Numbered from the stretch's first letter, positions 52,823 through 63,871 are shown. The stretch: DNA of 64,000 bases from Henricia sp. BOLD:AAB3569 (GCA_037783545.1 JBBELK010000062.1:2294001-2358000); one strand, 5' to 3'. The notes: generated by a model from the letters alone, not told the origin. Program-made: numbers and translations.

Positions 52823-52951
52823 TTTCCGCAATGCTTGCGATAAAATGGCGAAACTCTGCTGTGCCATGGTACCACTTGCTTGTAAACAAAAAACAGCGAA
52901 TGAAGGACATTGTCTGAGACCTGTGGAATAAGTAACGATTTAAAAAAAGCC

Positions 52952-53033
52952 TGGCAGCGGTGGGATTCGAACCCACGCCATCGAAATGACTGGTGCCTTA
53001 AACCAGCGCCTTAGACCGCTCGGCCACGCTACC
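52952..53033 (-). tRNA. tRNA-Leu(AAG), unit 58
   Basis: No change seen. Confidence 0.94.
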
Positions 53034-53233
53034 ACATCAGGCAACTCGTACATGTTGCCCTGGGGGTGGCCTGATGTTCCCATTTTAGTTTTAAGTAGTT
53101 AAAGACGAGGCTCGTCAATGTGCGTGCGAGGAACAAATTCGTGCCACGAAATTCACCGCCCCACATAAAAGCATGTACGGTGAACTCCACTCCAATAGGA
53201 CACCTTTGAGGCTTGATTTCATTCAAAATAACT

Positions 53234-53315
53234 TGGCAGCGGTGGGATTCGAACCCACGCCATCGAAATGACTGGTGCCTAAAACCAGCGCCTTAGACCG
53301 CTCGGCCACGCTACC
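53234..53315 (-). tRNA. tRNA-Leu(UAG), unit 58
   Basis: No change seen. Confidence 0.94.
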
Positions 53316-53444
53316 TTTCCGCAATGCTTGCGATAAAATGGCGAAACTCTGCTGTGCCATGGTACCACTTGCTTGTAAACAAAAAACAGCGAATGAAGGA
53401 CATTGTCTGAGACCTGTGGAATAAGTAACGATTTAAAAAAAGCC

Positions 53445-53526
53445 TGGCAGCGGTGGGATTCGAACCCACGCCATCGAAATGACTGGTGCCTTAAACCAGC
53501 GCCTTAGACCGCTCGGCCACGCTACC
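53445..53526 (-). tRNA. tRNA-Leu(AAG), unit 59
   Basis: No change seen. Confidence 0.94.
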
Positions 53527-53726
53527 ACATCAGGCAACTCGTACATGTTGCCCTGGGGGTGGCCTGATGTTCCCATTTTAGTTTTAAGTAGTTAAAGACG
53601 AGGCTCGTCAATGTGCGTGCGAGGAACAAATTCGTGCCACGAAATTCACCGCCCCACATAAAAGCATGTACGGTGAACTCCACTCCAATAGGACACCTTT
53701 GAGGCTTGATTTCATTCAAAATAACT

Positions 53727-53808
53727 TGGCAGCGGTGGGATTCGAACCCACGCCATCGAAATGACTGGTGCCTAAAACCAGCGCCTTAGACCGCTCGGCC
53801 ACGCTACC
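53727..53808 (-). tRNA. tRNA-Leu(UAG), unit 59
   Basis: No change seen. Confidence 0.94.
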
Positions 53809-53937
53809 TTTCCGCAATGCTTGCGATAAAATGGCGAAACTCTGCTGTGCCATGGTACCACTTGCTTGTAAACAAAAAACAGCGAATGAAGGACATTGTC
53901 TGAGACCTGTGGAATAAGTAACGATTTAAAAAAAGCC

Positions 53938-54019
53938 TGGCAGCGGTGGGATTCGAACCCACGCCATCGAAATGACTGGTGCCTTAAACCAGCGCCTTAG
54001 ACCGCTCGGCCACGCTACC
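53938..54019 (-). tRNA. tRNA-Leu(AAG), unit 60
   Basis: No change seen. Confidence 0.94.
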
Positions 54020-54219
54020 ACATCAGGCAACTCGTACATGTTGCCCTGGGGGTGGCCTGATGTTCCCATTTTAGTTTTAAGTAGTTAAAGACGAGGCTCG
54101 TCAATGTGCGTGCGAGGAACAAATTCGTGCCACGAAATTCACCGCCCCACATAAAAGCATGTACGGTGAACTCCACTCCAATAGGACACCTTTGAGGCTT
54201 GATTTCATTCAAAATAACT

Positions 54220-54301
54220 TGGCAGCGGTGGGATTCGAACCCACGCCATCGAAATGACTGGTGCCTAAAACCAGCGCCTTAGACCGCTCGGCCACGCTAC
54301 C
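54220..54301 (-). tRNA. tRNA-Leu(UAG), unit 60
   Basis: No change seen. Confidence 0.94.
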
Positions 54302-54430
54302 TTTCCGCAATGCTTGCGATAAAATGGCGAAACTCTGCTGTGCCATGGTACCACTTGCTTGTAAACAAAAAACAGCGAATGAAGGACATTGTCTGAGACC
54401 TGTGGAATAAGTAACGATTTAAAAAAAGCC

Positions 54431-54512
54431 TGGCAGCGGTGGGATTCGAACCCACGCCATCGAAATGACTGGTGCCTTAAACCAGCGCCTTAGACCGCTC
54501 GGCCACGCTACC
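54431..54512 (-). tRNA. tRNA-Leu(AAG), unit 61
   Basis: No change seen. Confidence 0.94.
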
Positions 54513-54712
54513 ACATCAGGCAACTCGTACATGTTGCCCTGGGGGTGGCCTGATGTTCCCATTTTAGTTTTAAGTAGTTAAAGACGAGGCTCGTCAATGT
54601 GCGTGCGAGGAACAAATTCGTGCCACGAAATTCACCGCCCCACATAAAAGCATGTACGGTGAACTCCACTCCAATAGGACACCTTTGAGGCTTGATTTCA
54701 TTCAAAATAACT

Positions 54713-54794
54713 TGGCAGCGGTGGGATTCGAACCCACGCCATCGAAATGACTGGTGCCTAAAACCAGCGCCTTAGACCGCTCGGCCACGCTACC
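54713..54794 (-). tRNA. tRNA-Leu(UAG), unit 61
   Basis: No change seen. Confidence 0.94.
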
Positions 54795-54923
54795 TTTCCG
54801 CAATGCTTGCGATAAAATGGCGAAACTCTGCTGTGCCATGGTACCACTTGCTTGTAAACAAAAAACAGCGAATGAAGGACATTGTCTGAGACCTGTGGAA
54901 TAAGTAACGATTTAAAAAAAGCC

Positions 54924-55005
54924 TGGCAGCGGTGGGATTCGAACCCACGCCATCGAAATGACTGGTGCCTTAAACCAGCGCCTTAGACCGCTCGGCCACG
55001 CTACC
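54924..55005 (-). tRNA. tRNA-Leu(AAG), unit 62
   Basis: No change seen. Confidence 0.94.
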
Positions 55006-55205
55006 ACATCAGGCAACTCGTACATGTTGCCCTGGGGGTGGCCTGATGTTCCCATTTTAGTTTTAAGTAGTTAAAGACGAGGCTCGTCAATGTGCGTGCG
55101 AGGAACAAATTCGTGCCACGAAATTCACCGCCCCACATAAAAGCATGTACGGTGAACTCCACTCCAATAGGACACCTTTGAGGCTTGATTTCATTCAAAA
55201 TAACT

Positions 55206-55287
55206 TGGCAGCGGTGGGATTCGAACCCACGCCATCGAAATGACTGGTGCCTAAAACCAGCGCCTTAGACCGCTCGGCCACGCTACC
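55206..55287 (-). tRNA. tRNA-Leu(UAG), unit 62
   Basis: No change seen. Confidence 0.94.
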
Positions 55288-55416
55288 TTTCCGCAATGCT
55301 TGCGATAAAATGGCGAAACTCTGCTGTGCCATGGTACCACTTGCTTGTAAACAAAAAACAGCGAATGAAGGACATTGTCTGAGACCTGTGGAATAAGTAA
55401 CGATTTAAAAAAAGCC

Positions 55417-55498
55417 TGGCAGCGGTGGGATTCGAACCCACGCCATCGAAATGACTGGTGCCTTAAACCAGCGCCTTAGACCGCTCGGCCACGCTACC
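55417..55498 (-). tRNA. tRNA-Leu(AAG), unit 63
   Basis: No change seen. Confidence 0.94.
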
Positions 55499-55698
55499 AC
55501 ATCAGGCAACTCGTACATGTTGCCCTGGGGGTGGCCTGATGTTCCCATTTTAGTTTTAAGTAGTTAAAGACGAGGCTCGTCAATGTGCGTGCGAGGAACA
55601 AATTCGTGCCACGAAATTCACCGCCCCACATAAAAGCATGTACGGTGAACTCCACTCCAATAGGACACCTTTGAGGCTTGATTTCATTCAAAATAACT

Positions 55699-55780
55699 TG
55701 GCAGCGGTGGGATTCGAACCCACGCCATCGAAATGACTGGTGCCTAAAACCAGCGCCTTAGACCGCTCGGCCACGCTACC
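55699..55780 (-). tRNA. tRNA-Leu(UAG), unit 63
   Basis: No change seen. Confidence 0.94.
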
Positions 55781-55909
55781 TTTCCGCAATGCTTGCGATA
55801 AAATGGCGAAACTCTGCTGTGCCATGGTACCACTTGCTTGTAAACAAAAAACAGCGAATGAAGGACATTGTCTGAGACCTGTGGAATAAGTAACGATTTA
55901 AAAAAAGCC

Positions 55910-55991
55910 TGGCAGCGGTGGGATTCGAACCCACGCCATCGAAATGACTGGTGCCTTAAACCAGCGCCTTAGACCGCTCGGCCACGCTACC
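55910..55991 (-). tRNA. tRNA-Leu(AAG), unit 64
   Basis: No change seen. Confidence 0.94.
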
Positions 55992-56191
55992 ACATCAGGC
56001 AACTCGTACATGTTGCCCTGGGGGTGGCCTGATGTTCCCATTTTAGTTTTAAGTAGTTAAAGACGAGGCTCGTCAATGTGCGTGCGAGGAACAAATTCGT
56101 GCCACGAAATTCACCGCCCCACATAAAAGCATGTACGGTGAACTCCACTCCAATAGGACACCTTTGAGGCTTGATTTCATTCAAAATAACT

Positions 56192-56273
56192 TGGCAGCGG
56201 TGGGATTCGAACCCACGCCATCGAAATGACTGGTGCCTAAAACCAGCGCCTTAGACCGCTCGGCCACGCTACC
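56192..56273 (-). tRNA. tRNA-Leu(UAG), unit 64
   Basis: No change seen. Confidence 0.94.
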
Positions 56274-56402
56274 TTTCCGCAATGCTTGCGATAAAATGGC
56301 GAAACTCTGCTGTGCCATGGTACCACTTGCTTGTAAACAAAAAACAGCGAATGAAGGACATTGTCTGAGACCTGTGGAATAAGTAACGATTTAAAAAAAG
56401 CC

Positions 56403-56484
56403 TGGCAGCGGTGGGATTCGAACCCACGCCATCGAAATGACTGGTGCCTTAAACCAGCGCCTTAGACCGCTCGGCCACGCTACC
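56403..56484 (-). tRNA. tRNA-Leu(AAG), unit 65
   Basis: No change seen. Confidence 0.94.
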
Positions 56485-56684
56485 ACATCAGGCAACTCGT
56501 ACATGTTGCCCTGGGGGTGGCCTGATGTTCCCATTTTAGTTTTAAGTAGTTAAAGACGAGGCTCGTCAATGTGCGTGCGAGGAACAAATTCGTGCCACGA
56601 AATTCACCGCCCCACATAAAAGCATGTACGGTGAACTCCACTCCAATAGGACACCTTTGAGGCTTGATTTCATTCAAAATAACT

Positions 56685-56766
56685 TGGCAGCGGTGGGATT
56701 CGAACCCACGCCATCGAAATGACTGGTGCCTAAAACCAGCGCCTTAGACCGCTCGGCCACGCTACC
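56685..56766 (-). tRNA. tRNA-Leu(UAG), unit 65
   Basis: No change seen. Confidence 0.94.
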
Positions 56767-56895
56767 TTTCCGCAATGCTTGCGATAAAATGGCGAAACTC
56801 TGCTGTGCCATGGTACCACTTGCTTGTAAACAAAAAACAGCGAATGAAGGACATTGTCTGAGACCTGTGGAATAAGTAACGATTTAAAAAAAGCC

Positions 56896-56977
56896 TGACA
56901 GCGGTGGGATTCGAACCCACGCCATCGAAATGACTGGTGCCTTAAACCAGCGCCTTAGACCGCTCGGCCACGCTACC
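56896..56977 (-). tRNA. tRNA-Leu(AAG), acceptor variant, unit 66
   Basis: At 56898 G is A, so acceptor pair G2-C71 becomes G-U; probably tolerated. Confidence 0.91.
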
Positions 56978-57177
56978 ACATCAGGCAACTCGTACATGTT
57001 GCCCTGGGGGTGGCCTGATGTTCCCATTTTAGTTTTAAGTAGTTAAAGACGAGGCTCGTCAATGTGCGTGCGAGGAACAAATTCGTGCCACGAAATTCAC
57101 CGCCCCACATAAAAGCATGTACGGTGAACTCCACTCCAATAGGACACCTTTGAGGCTTGATTTCATTCAAAATAACT

Positions 57178-57259
57178 TGGCAGCGGTGGGATTCGAACCC
57201 ACGCCATCGAAATGACTGGTGCCTAAAACCAGCGCCTTAGACCGCTCGGCCACGCTACC
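57178..57259 (-). tRNA. tRNA-Leu(UAG), unit 66
   Basis: No change seen. Confidence 0.94.
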
Positions 57260-57388
57260 TTTCCGCAATGCTTGCGATAAAATGGCGAAACTCTGCTGTG
57301 CCATGGTACCACTTGCTTGTAAACAAAAAACAGCGAATGAAGGACATTGTCTGAGACCTGTGGAATAAGTAACGATTTAAAAAAAGCC

Positions 57389-57470
57389 TGGCAGCGGTGG
57401 GATTCGAACCCACGCCATCGAAATGACTGGTGCCTTAAACCAGCGCCTTAGACAGCTCGGCCACGCTACC
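57389..57470 (-). tRNA. tRNA-Leu(AAG), A-box/D-loop damage, unit 67
   Basis: At 57454 C is A, making gene-sense tggccgagcgg into tggccgagctg. One of the conserved D-loop G18/G19 pair and a core A-box base are lost, so this copy may be non-functional. Confidence 0.85.
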
Positions 57471-57670
57471 ACATCAGGCAACTCGTACATGTTGCCCTGG
57501 GGGTGGCCTGATGTTCCCATTTTAGTTTTAAGTAGTTAAAGACGAGGCTCGTCAATGTGCGTGCGAGGAACAAATTCGTGCCACGAAATTCACCGCCCCA
57601 CATAAAAGCATGTACGGTGAACTCCACTCCAATAGGACACCTTTGAGGCTTGATTTCATTCAAAATAACT

Positions 57671-57754
57671 TGGCAGCGGTGGGATTCGAACCCACGCCAT
57701 CGAAATGACTGGTGCCTAAAACCAGCGCCTTAGACCGCTCGGCCACGCTATACC
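57671..57754 (-). tRNA. tRNA-Leu(UAG), 2-bp insertion in acceptor, unit 67
   Basis: Plus strand cacgctatacc has an extra ta, disrupting the 5' acceptor strand (gene-sense ggtatagcg); 84 nt if the start is kept. Confidence 0.8.
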
Positions 57755-57883
57755 TTTCCGCAATGCTTGCGATAAAATGGCGAAACTCTGCTGTGCCATG
57801 GTACCACTTGCTTGTAAACAAAAAACAGCGAATGAAGGACATTGTCTGAGACCTGTGGAATAAGTAACGATTTAAAAAAAGCC

Positions 57884-57965
57884 TGGCAGCGGTGGGATTC
57901 GAACCCACGCCATCGAAATGACTGGTGCCTTAAACCAGCGCCTTAGACCGCTCGGCCACGCTACC
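57884..57965 (-). tRNA. tRNA-Leu(AAG), unit 68 (479-bp unit)
   Basis: Gene body unchanged; its spacer lacks 14 bp (aattcgtcgccccac), shared with unit 69. Confidence 0.94.
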
Positions 57966-58151
57966 ACATCAGGCAACTCGTACATGTTGCCCTGGGGGTG
58001 GCCTGATGTTCCCATTTTAGTTTTAAGTAGTTAAAGACGAGGCTCGTCAATGTGCGTGCGAGGAACAAATTCGTCGCCCCACATAAAAGCATGTACGGTG
58101 AACTCCACTCCAATAGGACACCTTTGAGGCTTGATTTCATTCAAAATAACT

Positions 58152-58233
58152 TGGCAGCGGTGGGATTCGAACCCACGCCATCGAAATGACTGGTGCCTAA
58201 AACCAGCGCCTTAGACCGCTCGGCCACGCTACC
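58152..58233 (-). tRNA. tRNA-Leu(UAG), unit 68
   Basis: No change seen. Confidence 0.94.
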
Positions 58234-58362
58234 TTTCCGCAATGCTTGCGATAAAATGGCGAAACTCTGCTGTGCCATGGTACCACTTGCTTGTAAACAA
58301 AAAACAGCGAATGAAGGACATTGTCTGAGACCTGTGGAATAAGTAACGATTTAAAAAAAGCC

Positions 58363-58444
58363 TGGCAGCGGTGGGATTCGAACCCACGCCATCGAAATGA
58401 CTGGTGCCTTAAACCAGCGCCTTAGACCGCTCGGCCACGCTACC
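58363..58444 (-). tRNA. tRNA-Leu(AAG), unit 69 (479-bp unit)
   Basis: Gene body unchanged; same 14-bp spacer deletion as unit 68. Confidence 0.94.
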
Positions 58445-58630
58445 ACATCAGGCAACTCGTACATGTTGCCCTGGGGGTGGCCTGATGTTCCCATTTTAGT
58501 TTTAAGTAGTTAAAGACGAGGCTCGTCAATGTGCGTGCGAGGAACAAATTCGTCGCCCCACATAAAAGCATGTACGGTGAACTCCACTCCAATAGGACAC
58601 CTTTGAGGCTTGATTTCATTCAAAATAACT

Positions 58631-58712
58631 TGGCAGCGGTGGGATTCGAACCCACGCCATCGAAATGACTGGTGCCTAAAACCAGCGCCTTAGACCGCTC
58701 GGCCACGCTACC
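58631..58712 (-). tRNA. tRNA-Leu(UAG), unit 69
   Basis: No change seen. Confidence 0.94.
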
Positions 58713-58841
58713 TTTCCGCAATGCTTGCGATAAAATGGCGAAACTCTGCTGTGCCATGGTACCACTTGCTTGTAAACAAAAAACAGCGAATGAAGGACAT
58801 TGTCTGAGACCTGTGGAATAAGTAACGATTTAAAAAAAGCC

Positions 58842-58923
58842 TGGCAGCGGTGGGATTCGAACCCACGCCATCGAAATGACTGGTGCCTTAAACCAGCGCC
58901 GTAGACCGCTCGGCCACGCTACC
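58842..58923 (-). tRNA. tRNA-Leu(AAG), D-arm variant, unit 70
   Basis: At 58901 T is G (plus strand gcgccgtagacc), an A-to-C change in the D-loop near the 3' strand of the D-stem; function uncertain. Confidence 0.91.
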
Positions 58924-59123
58924 ACATCAGGCAACTCGTACATGTTGCCCTGGGGGTGGCCTGATGTTCCCATTTTAGTTTTAAGTAGTTAAAGACGAGG
59001 CTCGTCAATGTGCGTGCGAGGAACAAATTCGTGCCACGAAATTCACCGCCCCACATAAAAGCATGTACGGTGAACTCCACTCCAATAGGACACCTTTGAG
59101 GCTTGATTTCATTCAAAATAACT

Positions 59124-59205
59124 TGGCAGCGGTGGGATTCGAACCCACGCCATCGAAATGACTGGTGCCTAAAACCAGCGCCTTAGACCGCTCGGCCACG
59201 CTACC
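59124..59205 (-). tRNA. tRNA-Leu(UAG), unit 70
   Basis: Gene body unchanged; the 5' spacer has a T for A near 59311. Confidence 0.94.
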
Positions 59206-59334
59206 TTTCCGCAATGCTTGCGATAAAATGGCGAAACTCTGCTGTGCCATGGTACCACTTGCTTGTAAACAAAAAACAGCGAATGAAGGACATTGTCTGA
59301 GACCTGTGGATTAAGTAACGATTTAAAAAAAGCC

Positions 59335-59416
59335 TGGCAGCGGTGGGATTCGAACCCACGCCATCGAAATGACTGGTGCCTTAAACCAGCGCCTTAGACC
59401 GCTCGGCCACGCTACC
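59335..59416 (-). tRNA. tRNA-Leu(AAG), unit 71
   Basis: No change seen. Confidence 0.94.
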
Positions 59417-59616
59417 ACATCAGGCAACTCGTACATGTTGCCCTGGGGGTGGCCTGATGTTCCCATTTTAGTTTTAAGTAGTTAAAGACGAGGCTCGTCA
59501 ATGTGCGTGCGAGGAACAAATTCGTGCCACGAAATTCACCGCCCCACATAAAAGCATGTACGGTGAACTCCACTCCAATAGGACACCTTTGAGGCTTGAT
59601 TTCATTCAAAATAACT

Positions 59617-59698
59617 TGGCAGCGGTGGGATTCGAACCCACGCCATCGAAATGACTGGTGCCTAAAACCAGCGCCTTAGACCGCTCGGCCACGCTACC
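59617..59698 (-). tRNA. tRNA-Leu(UAG), unit 71
   Basis: No change seen. Confidence 0.94.
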
Positions 59699-59827
59699 TT
59701 TCCGCAATGCTTGCGATAAAATGGCGAAACTCTGCTGTGCCATGGTACCACTTGCTTGTAAACAAAAAACAGCGAATGAAGGACATTGTCTGAGACCTGT
59801 GGAATAAGTAACGATTTAAAAAAAGCC

Positions 59828-59909
59828 TGGCAGCGGTGGGATTCGAACCCACGCCATCGAAATGACTGGTGCCTTAAACCAGCGCCTTAGACCGCTCGGC
59901 CACGCTACC
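59828..59909 (-). tRNA. tRNA-Leu(AAG), unit 72
   Basis: No change seen. Confidence 0.94.
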
Positions 59910-60109
59910 ACATCAGGCAACTCGTACATGTTGCCCTGGGGGTGGCCTGATGTTCCCATTTTAGTTTTAAGTAGTTAAAGACGAGGCTCGTCAATGTGCG
60001 TGCGAGGAACAAATTCGTGCCACGAAATTCACCGCCCCACATAAAAGCATGTACGGTGAACTCCACTCCAATAGGACACCTTTGAGGCTTGATTTCATTC
60101 AAAATAACT

Positions 60110-60191
60110 TGGCAGCGGTGGGATTCGAACCCACGCCATCGAAATGACTGGTGCCTAAAACCAGCGCCTTAGACCGCTCGGCCACGCTACC
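60110..60191 (-). tRNA. tRNA-Leu(UAG), unit 72
   Basis: No change in the gene; to its right an AAG gene is missing. Confidence 0.94.
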
Positions 60192-60420
60192 TTTCCGCAA
60201 TGCTTGCGATAAAATGGCGAAACTCTGCTGTGCCATGGTACCACTTCAGGCAACTCGTTGATGTTCCCATTTTAGTTTTAAGTAGTTAAAGACGAGGCTC
60301 GTCAATGTGCGTGCGAGGAACAAATTCGTGCCACGAAATTCACCGCCCCACATAAAAGCATGTACGGTGAACTCCACTCCAATAGGACACCTTTGAGGCT
60401 TGATTTCATTCAAAATAACT

Positions 60421-60502
60421 TGGCAGCGGTGGGATTCGAACCCACGCCATCGAAATGACTGGTGCCTAAAACCAGCGCCTTAGACCGCTCGGCCACGCTA
60501 CC
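60421..60502 (-). tRNA. tRNA-Leu(UAG) after AAG-gene deletion
   Basis: Gene body unchanged. Between 60191 and this gene about 182 bp are lost: gtaccact is fused to tcaggcaactcg (short homology taccac), and a second gap of about 23 bp removes one arm of the spacer hairpin. The AAG partner is gone. Confidence 0.93.
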
Positions 60503-60631
60503 TTTCCGCAATGCTTGCGATAAAATGGCGAAACTCTGCTGTGCCATGGTACCACTTGCTTGTAAACAAAAAACAGCGAATGAAGGACATTGTCTGAGAC
60601 CTGTGGAATAAGTAACGATTTAAAAAAAGCC

Positions 60632-60713
60632 TGGCAGCGGTGGGATTCGAACCCACGCCATCGAAATGACTGGTGCCTTAAACCAGCGCCTTAGACCGCT
60701 CGGCCACGCTACC
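60632..60713 (-). tRNA. tRNA-Leu(AAG), unit 73
   Basis: No change seen. Confidence 0.94.
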
Positions 60714-60913
60714 ACATCAGGCAACTCGTACATGTTGCCCTGGGGGTGGCCTGATGTTCCCATTTTAGTTTTAAGTAGTTAAAGACGAGGCTCGTCAATG
60801 TGCGTGCGAGGAACAAATTCGTGCCACGAAATTCACCGCCCCACATAAAAGCATGTACGGTGAACTCCACTCCAATAGGACACCTTTGAGGCTTGATTTC
60901 ATTCAAAATAACT

Positions 60914-60995
60914 TGGCAGCGGTGGGATTCGAACCCACGCCATCGAAATGACTGGTGCCTAAAACCAGCGCCTTAGACCGCTCGGCCACGCTACC
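60914..60995 (-). tRNA. tRNA-Leu(UAG), unit 73
   Basis: No change seen. Confidence 0.94.
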
Positions 60996-61124
60996 TTTCC
61001 GCAATGCTTGCGATAAAATGGCGAAACTCTGCTGTGCCATGGTACCACTTGCTTGTAAACAAAAAACAGCGAATGAAGGACATTGTCTGAGACCTGTGGA
61101 ATAAGTAACGATTTAAAAAAAGCC

Positions 61125-61206
61125 TGGCAGCGGTGGGATTCGAACCCACGCCATCGAAATGACTGGTGCCTTAAACCAGCGCCTTAGACCGCTCGGCCAC
61201 GCTACC
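61125..61206 (-). tRNA. tRNA-Leu(AAG), unit 74
   Basis: No change seen. Confidence 0.94.
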
Positions 61207-61406
61207 ACATCAGGCAACTCGTACATGTTGCCCTGGGGGTGGCCTGATGTTCCCATTTTAGTTTTAAGTAGTTAAAGACGAGGCTCGTCAATGTGCGTGC
61301 GAGGAACAAATTCGTGCCACGAAATTCACCGCCCCACATAAAAGCATGTACGGTGAACTCCACTCCAATAGGACACCTTTGAGGCTTGATTTCATTCAAA
61401 ATAACT

Positions 61407-61488
61407 TGGCAGCGGTGGGATTCGAACCCACGCCATCGAAATGACTGGTGCCTAAAACCAGCGCCTTAGACCGCTCGGCCACGCTACC
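61407..61488 (-). tRNA. tRNA-Leu(UAG), unit 74
   Basis: No change seen. Confidence 0.94.
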
Positions 61489-61617
61489 TTTCCGCAATGC
61501 TTGCGATAAAATGGCGAAACTCTGCTGTGCCATGGTACCACTTGCTTGTAAACAAAAAACAGCGAATGAAGGACATTGTCTGAGACCTGTGGAATAAGTA
61601 ACGATTTAAAAAAAGCC

Positions 61618-61699
61618 TGGCAGCGGTGGGATTCGAACCCACGCCATCGAAATGACTGGTGCCTTAAACCAGCGCCTTAGACCGCTCGGCCACGCTACC
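61618..61699 (-). tRNA. tRNA-Leu(AAG), unit 75
   Basis: No change seen. Confidence 0.94.
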
Positions 61700-61899
61700 A
61701 CATCAGGCAACTCGTACATGTTGCCCTGGGGGTGGCCTGATGTTCCCATTTTAGTTTTAAGTAGTTAAAGACGAGGCTCGTCAATGTGCGTGCGAGGAAC
61801 AAATTCGTGCCACGAAATTCACCGCCCCACATAAAAGCATGTACGGTGAACTCCACTCCAATAGGACACCTTTGAGGCTTGATTTCATTCAAAATAACT

Positions 61900-61981
61900 T
61901 GGCAGCGGTGGGATTCGAACCCACGCCATCGAAATGACTGGTGCCTAAAACCAGCGCCTTAGACCGCTCGGCCACGCTACC
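61900..61981 (-). tRNA. tRNA-Leu(UAG), unit 75
   Basis: No change seen. Confidence 0.94.
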
Positions 61982-62110
61982 TTTCCGCAATGCTTGCGAT
62001 AAAATGGCGAAACTCTGCTGTGCCATGGTACCACTTGCTTGTAAACAAAAAACAGCGAATGAAGGACATTGTCTGAGACCTGTGGAATAAGTAACGATTT
62101 AAAAAAAGCC

Positions 62111-62192
62111 TGGCAGCGGTGGGATTCGAACCCACGCCATCGAAATGACTGGTGCCTTAAACCAGCGCCTTAGACCGCTCGGCCACGCTACC
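62111..62192 (-). tRNA. tRNA-Leu(AAG), unit 76
   Basis: No change seen. Confidence 0.94.
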
Positions 62193-62392
62193 ACATCAGG
62201 CAACTCGTACATGTTGCCCTGGGGGTGGCCTGATGTTCCCATTTTAGTTTTAAGTAGTTAAAGACGAGGCTCGTCAATGTGCGTGCGAGGAACAAATTCG
62301 TGCCACGAAATTCACCGCCCCACATAAAAGCATGTACGGTGAACTCCACTCCAATAGGACACCTTTGAGGCTTGATTTCATTCAAAATAACT

Positions 62393-62474
62393 TGGCAGCG
62401 GTGGGATTCGAACCCACGCCATCGAAATGACTGGTGCCTAAAACCAGCGCCTTAGACCGCTCGGCCACGCTACC
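62393..62474 (-). tRNA. tRNA-Leu(UAG), unit 76
   Basis: No change seen. Confidence 0.94.
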
Positions 62475-62603
62475 TTTCCGCAATGCTTGCGATAAAATGG
62501 CGAAACTCTGCTGTGCCATGGTACCACTTGCTTGTAAACAAAAAACAGCGAATGAAGGACATTGTCTGAGACCTGTGGAATAAGTAACGATTTAAAAAAA
62601 GCC

Positions 62604-62685
62604 TGGCAGCGGTGGGATTCGAACCCACGCCATCGAAATGACTGGTGCCTTAAACCAGCGCCTTAGACCGCTCGGCCACGCTACC
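62604..62685 (-). tRNA. tRNA-Leu(AAG), unit 77
   Basis: No change seen. Confidence 0.94.
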
Positions 62686-62885
62686 ACATCAGGCAACTCG
62701 TACATGTTGCCCTGGGGGTGGCCTGATGTTCCCATTTTAGTTTTAAGTAGTTAAAGACGAGGCTCGTCAATGTGCGTGCGAGGAACAAATTCGTGCCACG
62801 AAATTCACCGCCCCACATAAAAGCATGTACGGTGAACTCCACTCCAATAGGACACCTTTGAGGCTTGATTTCATTCAAAATAACT

Positions 62886-62967
62886 TGGCAGCGGTGGGAT
62901 TCGAACCCACGCCATCGAAATGACTGGTGCCTAAAACCAGCGCCTTAGACCGCTCGGCCACGCTACC
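62886..62967 (-). tRNA. tRNA-Leu(UAG), unit 77
   Basis: No change seen. Confidence 0.94.
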
Positions 62968-63096
62968 TTTCCGCAATGCTTGCGATAAAATGGCGAAACT
63001 CTGCTGTGCCATGGTACCACTTGCTTGTAAACAAAAAACAGCGAATGAAGGACATTGTCTGAGACCTGTGGAATAAGTAACGATTTAAAAAAAGCC

Positions 63097-63178
63097 TGGC
63101 AGCGGTGGGATTCGAACCCACGCCATCGAAATGACTGGTGCCTTAAACCAGCGCCTTAGACCGCTCGGCCACGCTACC
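63097..63178 (-). tRNA. tRNA-Leu(AAG), unit 78
   Basis: No change seen. Confidence 0.94.
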
Positions 63179-63378
63179 ACATCAGGCAACTCGTACATGT
63201 TGCCCTGGGGGTGGCCTGATGTTCCCATTTTAGTTTTAAGTAGTTAAAGACGAGGCTCGTCAATGTGCGTGCGAGGAACAAATTCGTGCCACGAAATTCA
63301 CCGCCCCACATAAAAGCATGTACGGTGAACTCCACTCCAATAGGACACCTTTGAGGCTTGATTTCATTCAAAATAACT

Positions 63379-63460
63379 TGGCAGCGGTGGGATTCGAACC
63401 CACGCCATCGAAATGACTGGTGCCTAAAACCAGCGCCTTAGACCGCTCGGCCACGCTACC
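63379..63460 (-). tRNA. tRNA-Leu(UAG), unit 78
   Basis: No change seen. Confidence 0.94.
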
Positions 63461-63589
63461 TTTCCGCAATGCTTGCGATAAAATGGCGAAACTCTGCTGT
63501 GCCATGGTACCACTTGCTTGTAAACAAAAAACAGCGAATGAAGGACATTGTCTGAGACCTGTGGAATAAGTAACGATTTAAAAAAAGCC

Positions 63590-63671
63590 TGGCAGCGGTG
63601 GGATTCGAACCCACGCCATCGAAATGACTGGTGCCTTAAACCAGCGCCTTAGACCGCTCGGCCACGCTACC
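63590..63671 (-). tRNA. tRNA-Leu(AAG), unit 79
   Basis: No change seen. Confidence 0.94.
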
Positions 63672-63871
63672 ACATCAGGCAACTCGTACATGTTGCCCTG
63701 GGGGTGGCCTGATGTTCCCATTTTAGTTTTAAGTAGTTAAAGACGAGGCTCGTCAATGTGCGTGCGAGGAACAAATTCGTGCCACGAAATTCACCGCCCC
63801 ACATAAAAGCATGTACGGTGAACTCCACTCCAATAGGACACCTTTGAGGCTTGATTTCATTCAAAATAACT

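Noticed and set aside
20008-63864. About 70 copies of a 65-codon minus-strand open frame in the 200-bp spacers
   Set aside because: The frame ends within the start of the AAG tRNA gene, recurs only because the unit is repeated, has no recognisable domain, and is broken by several spacer variants without consequence.
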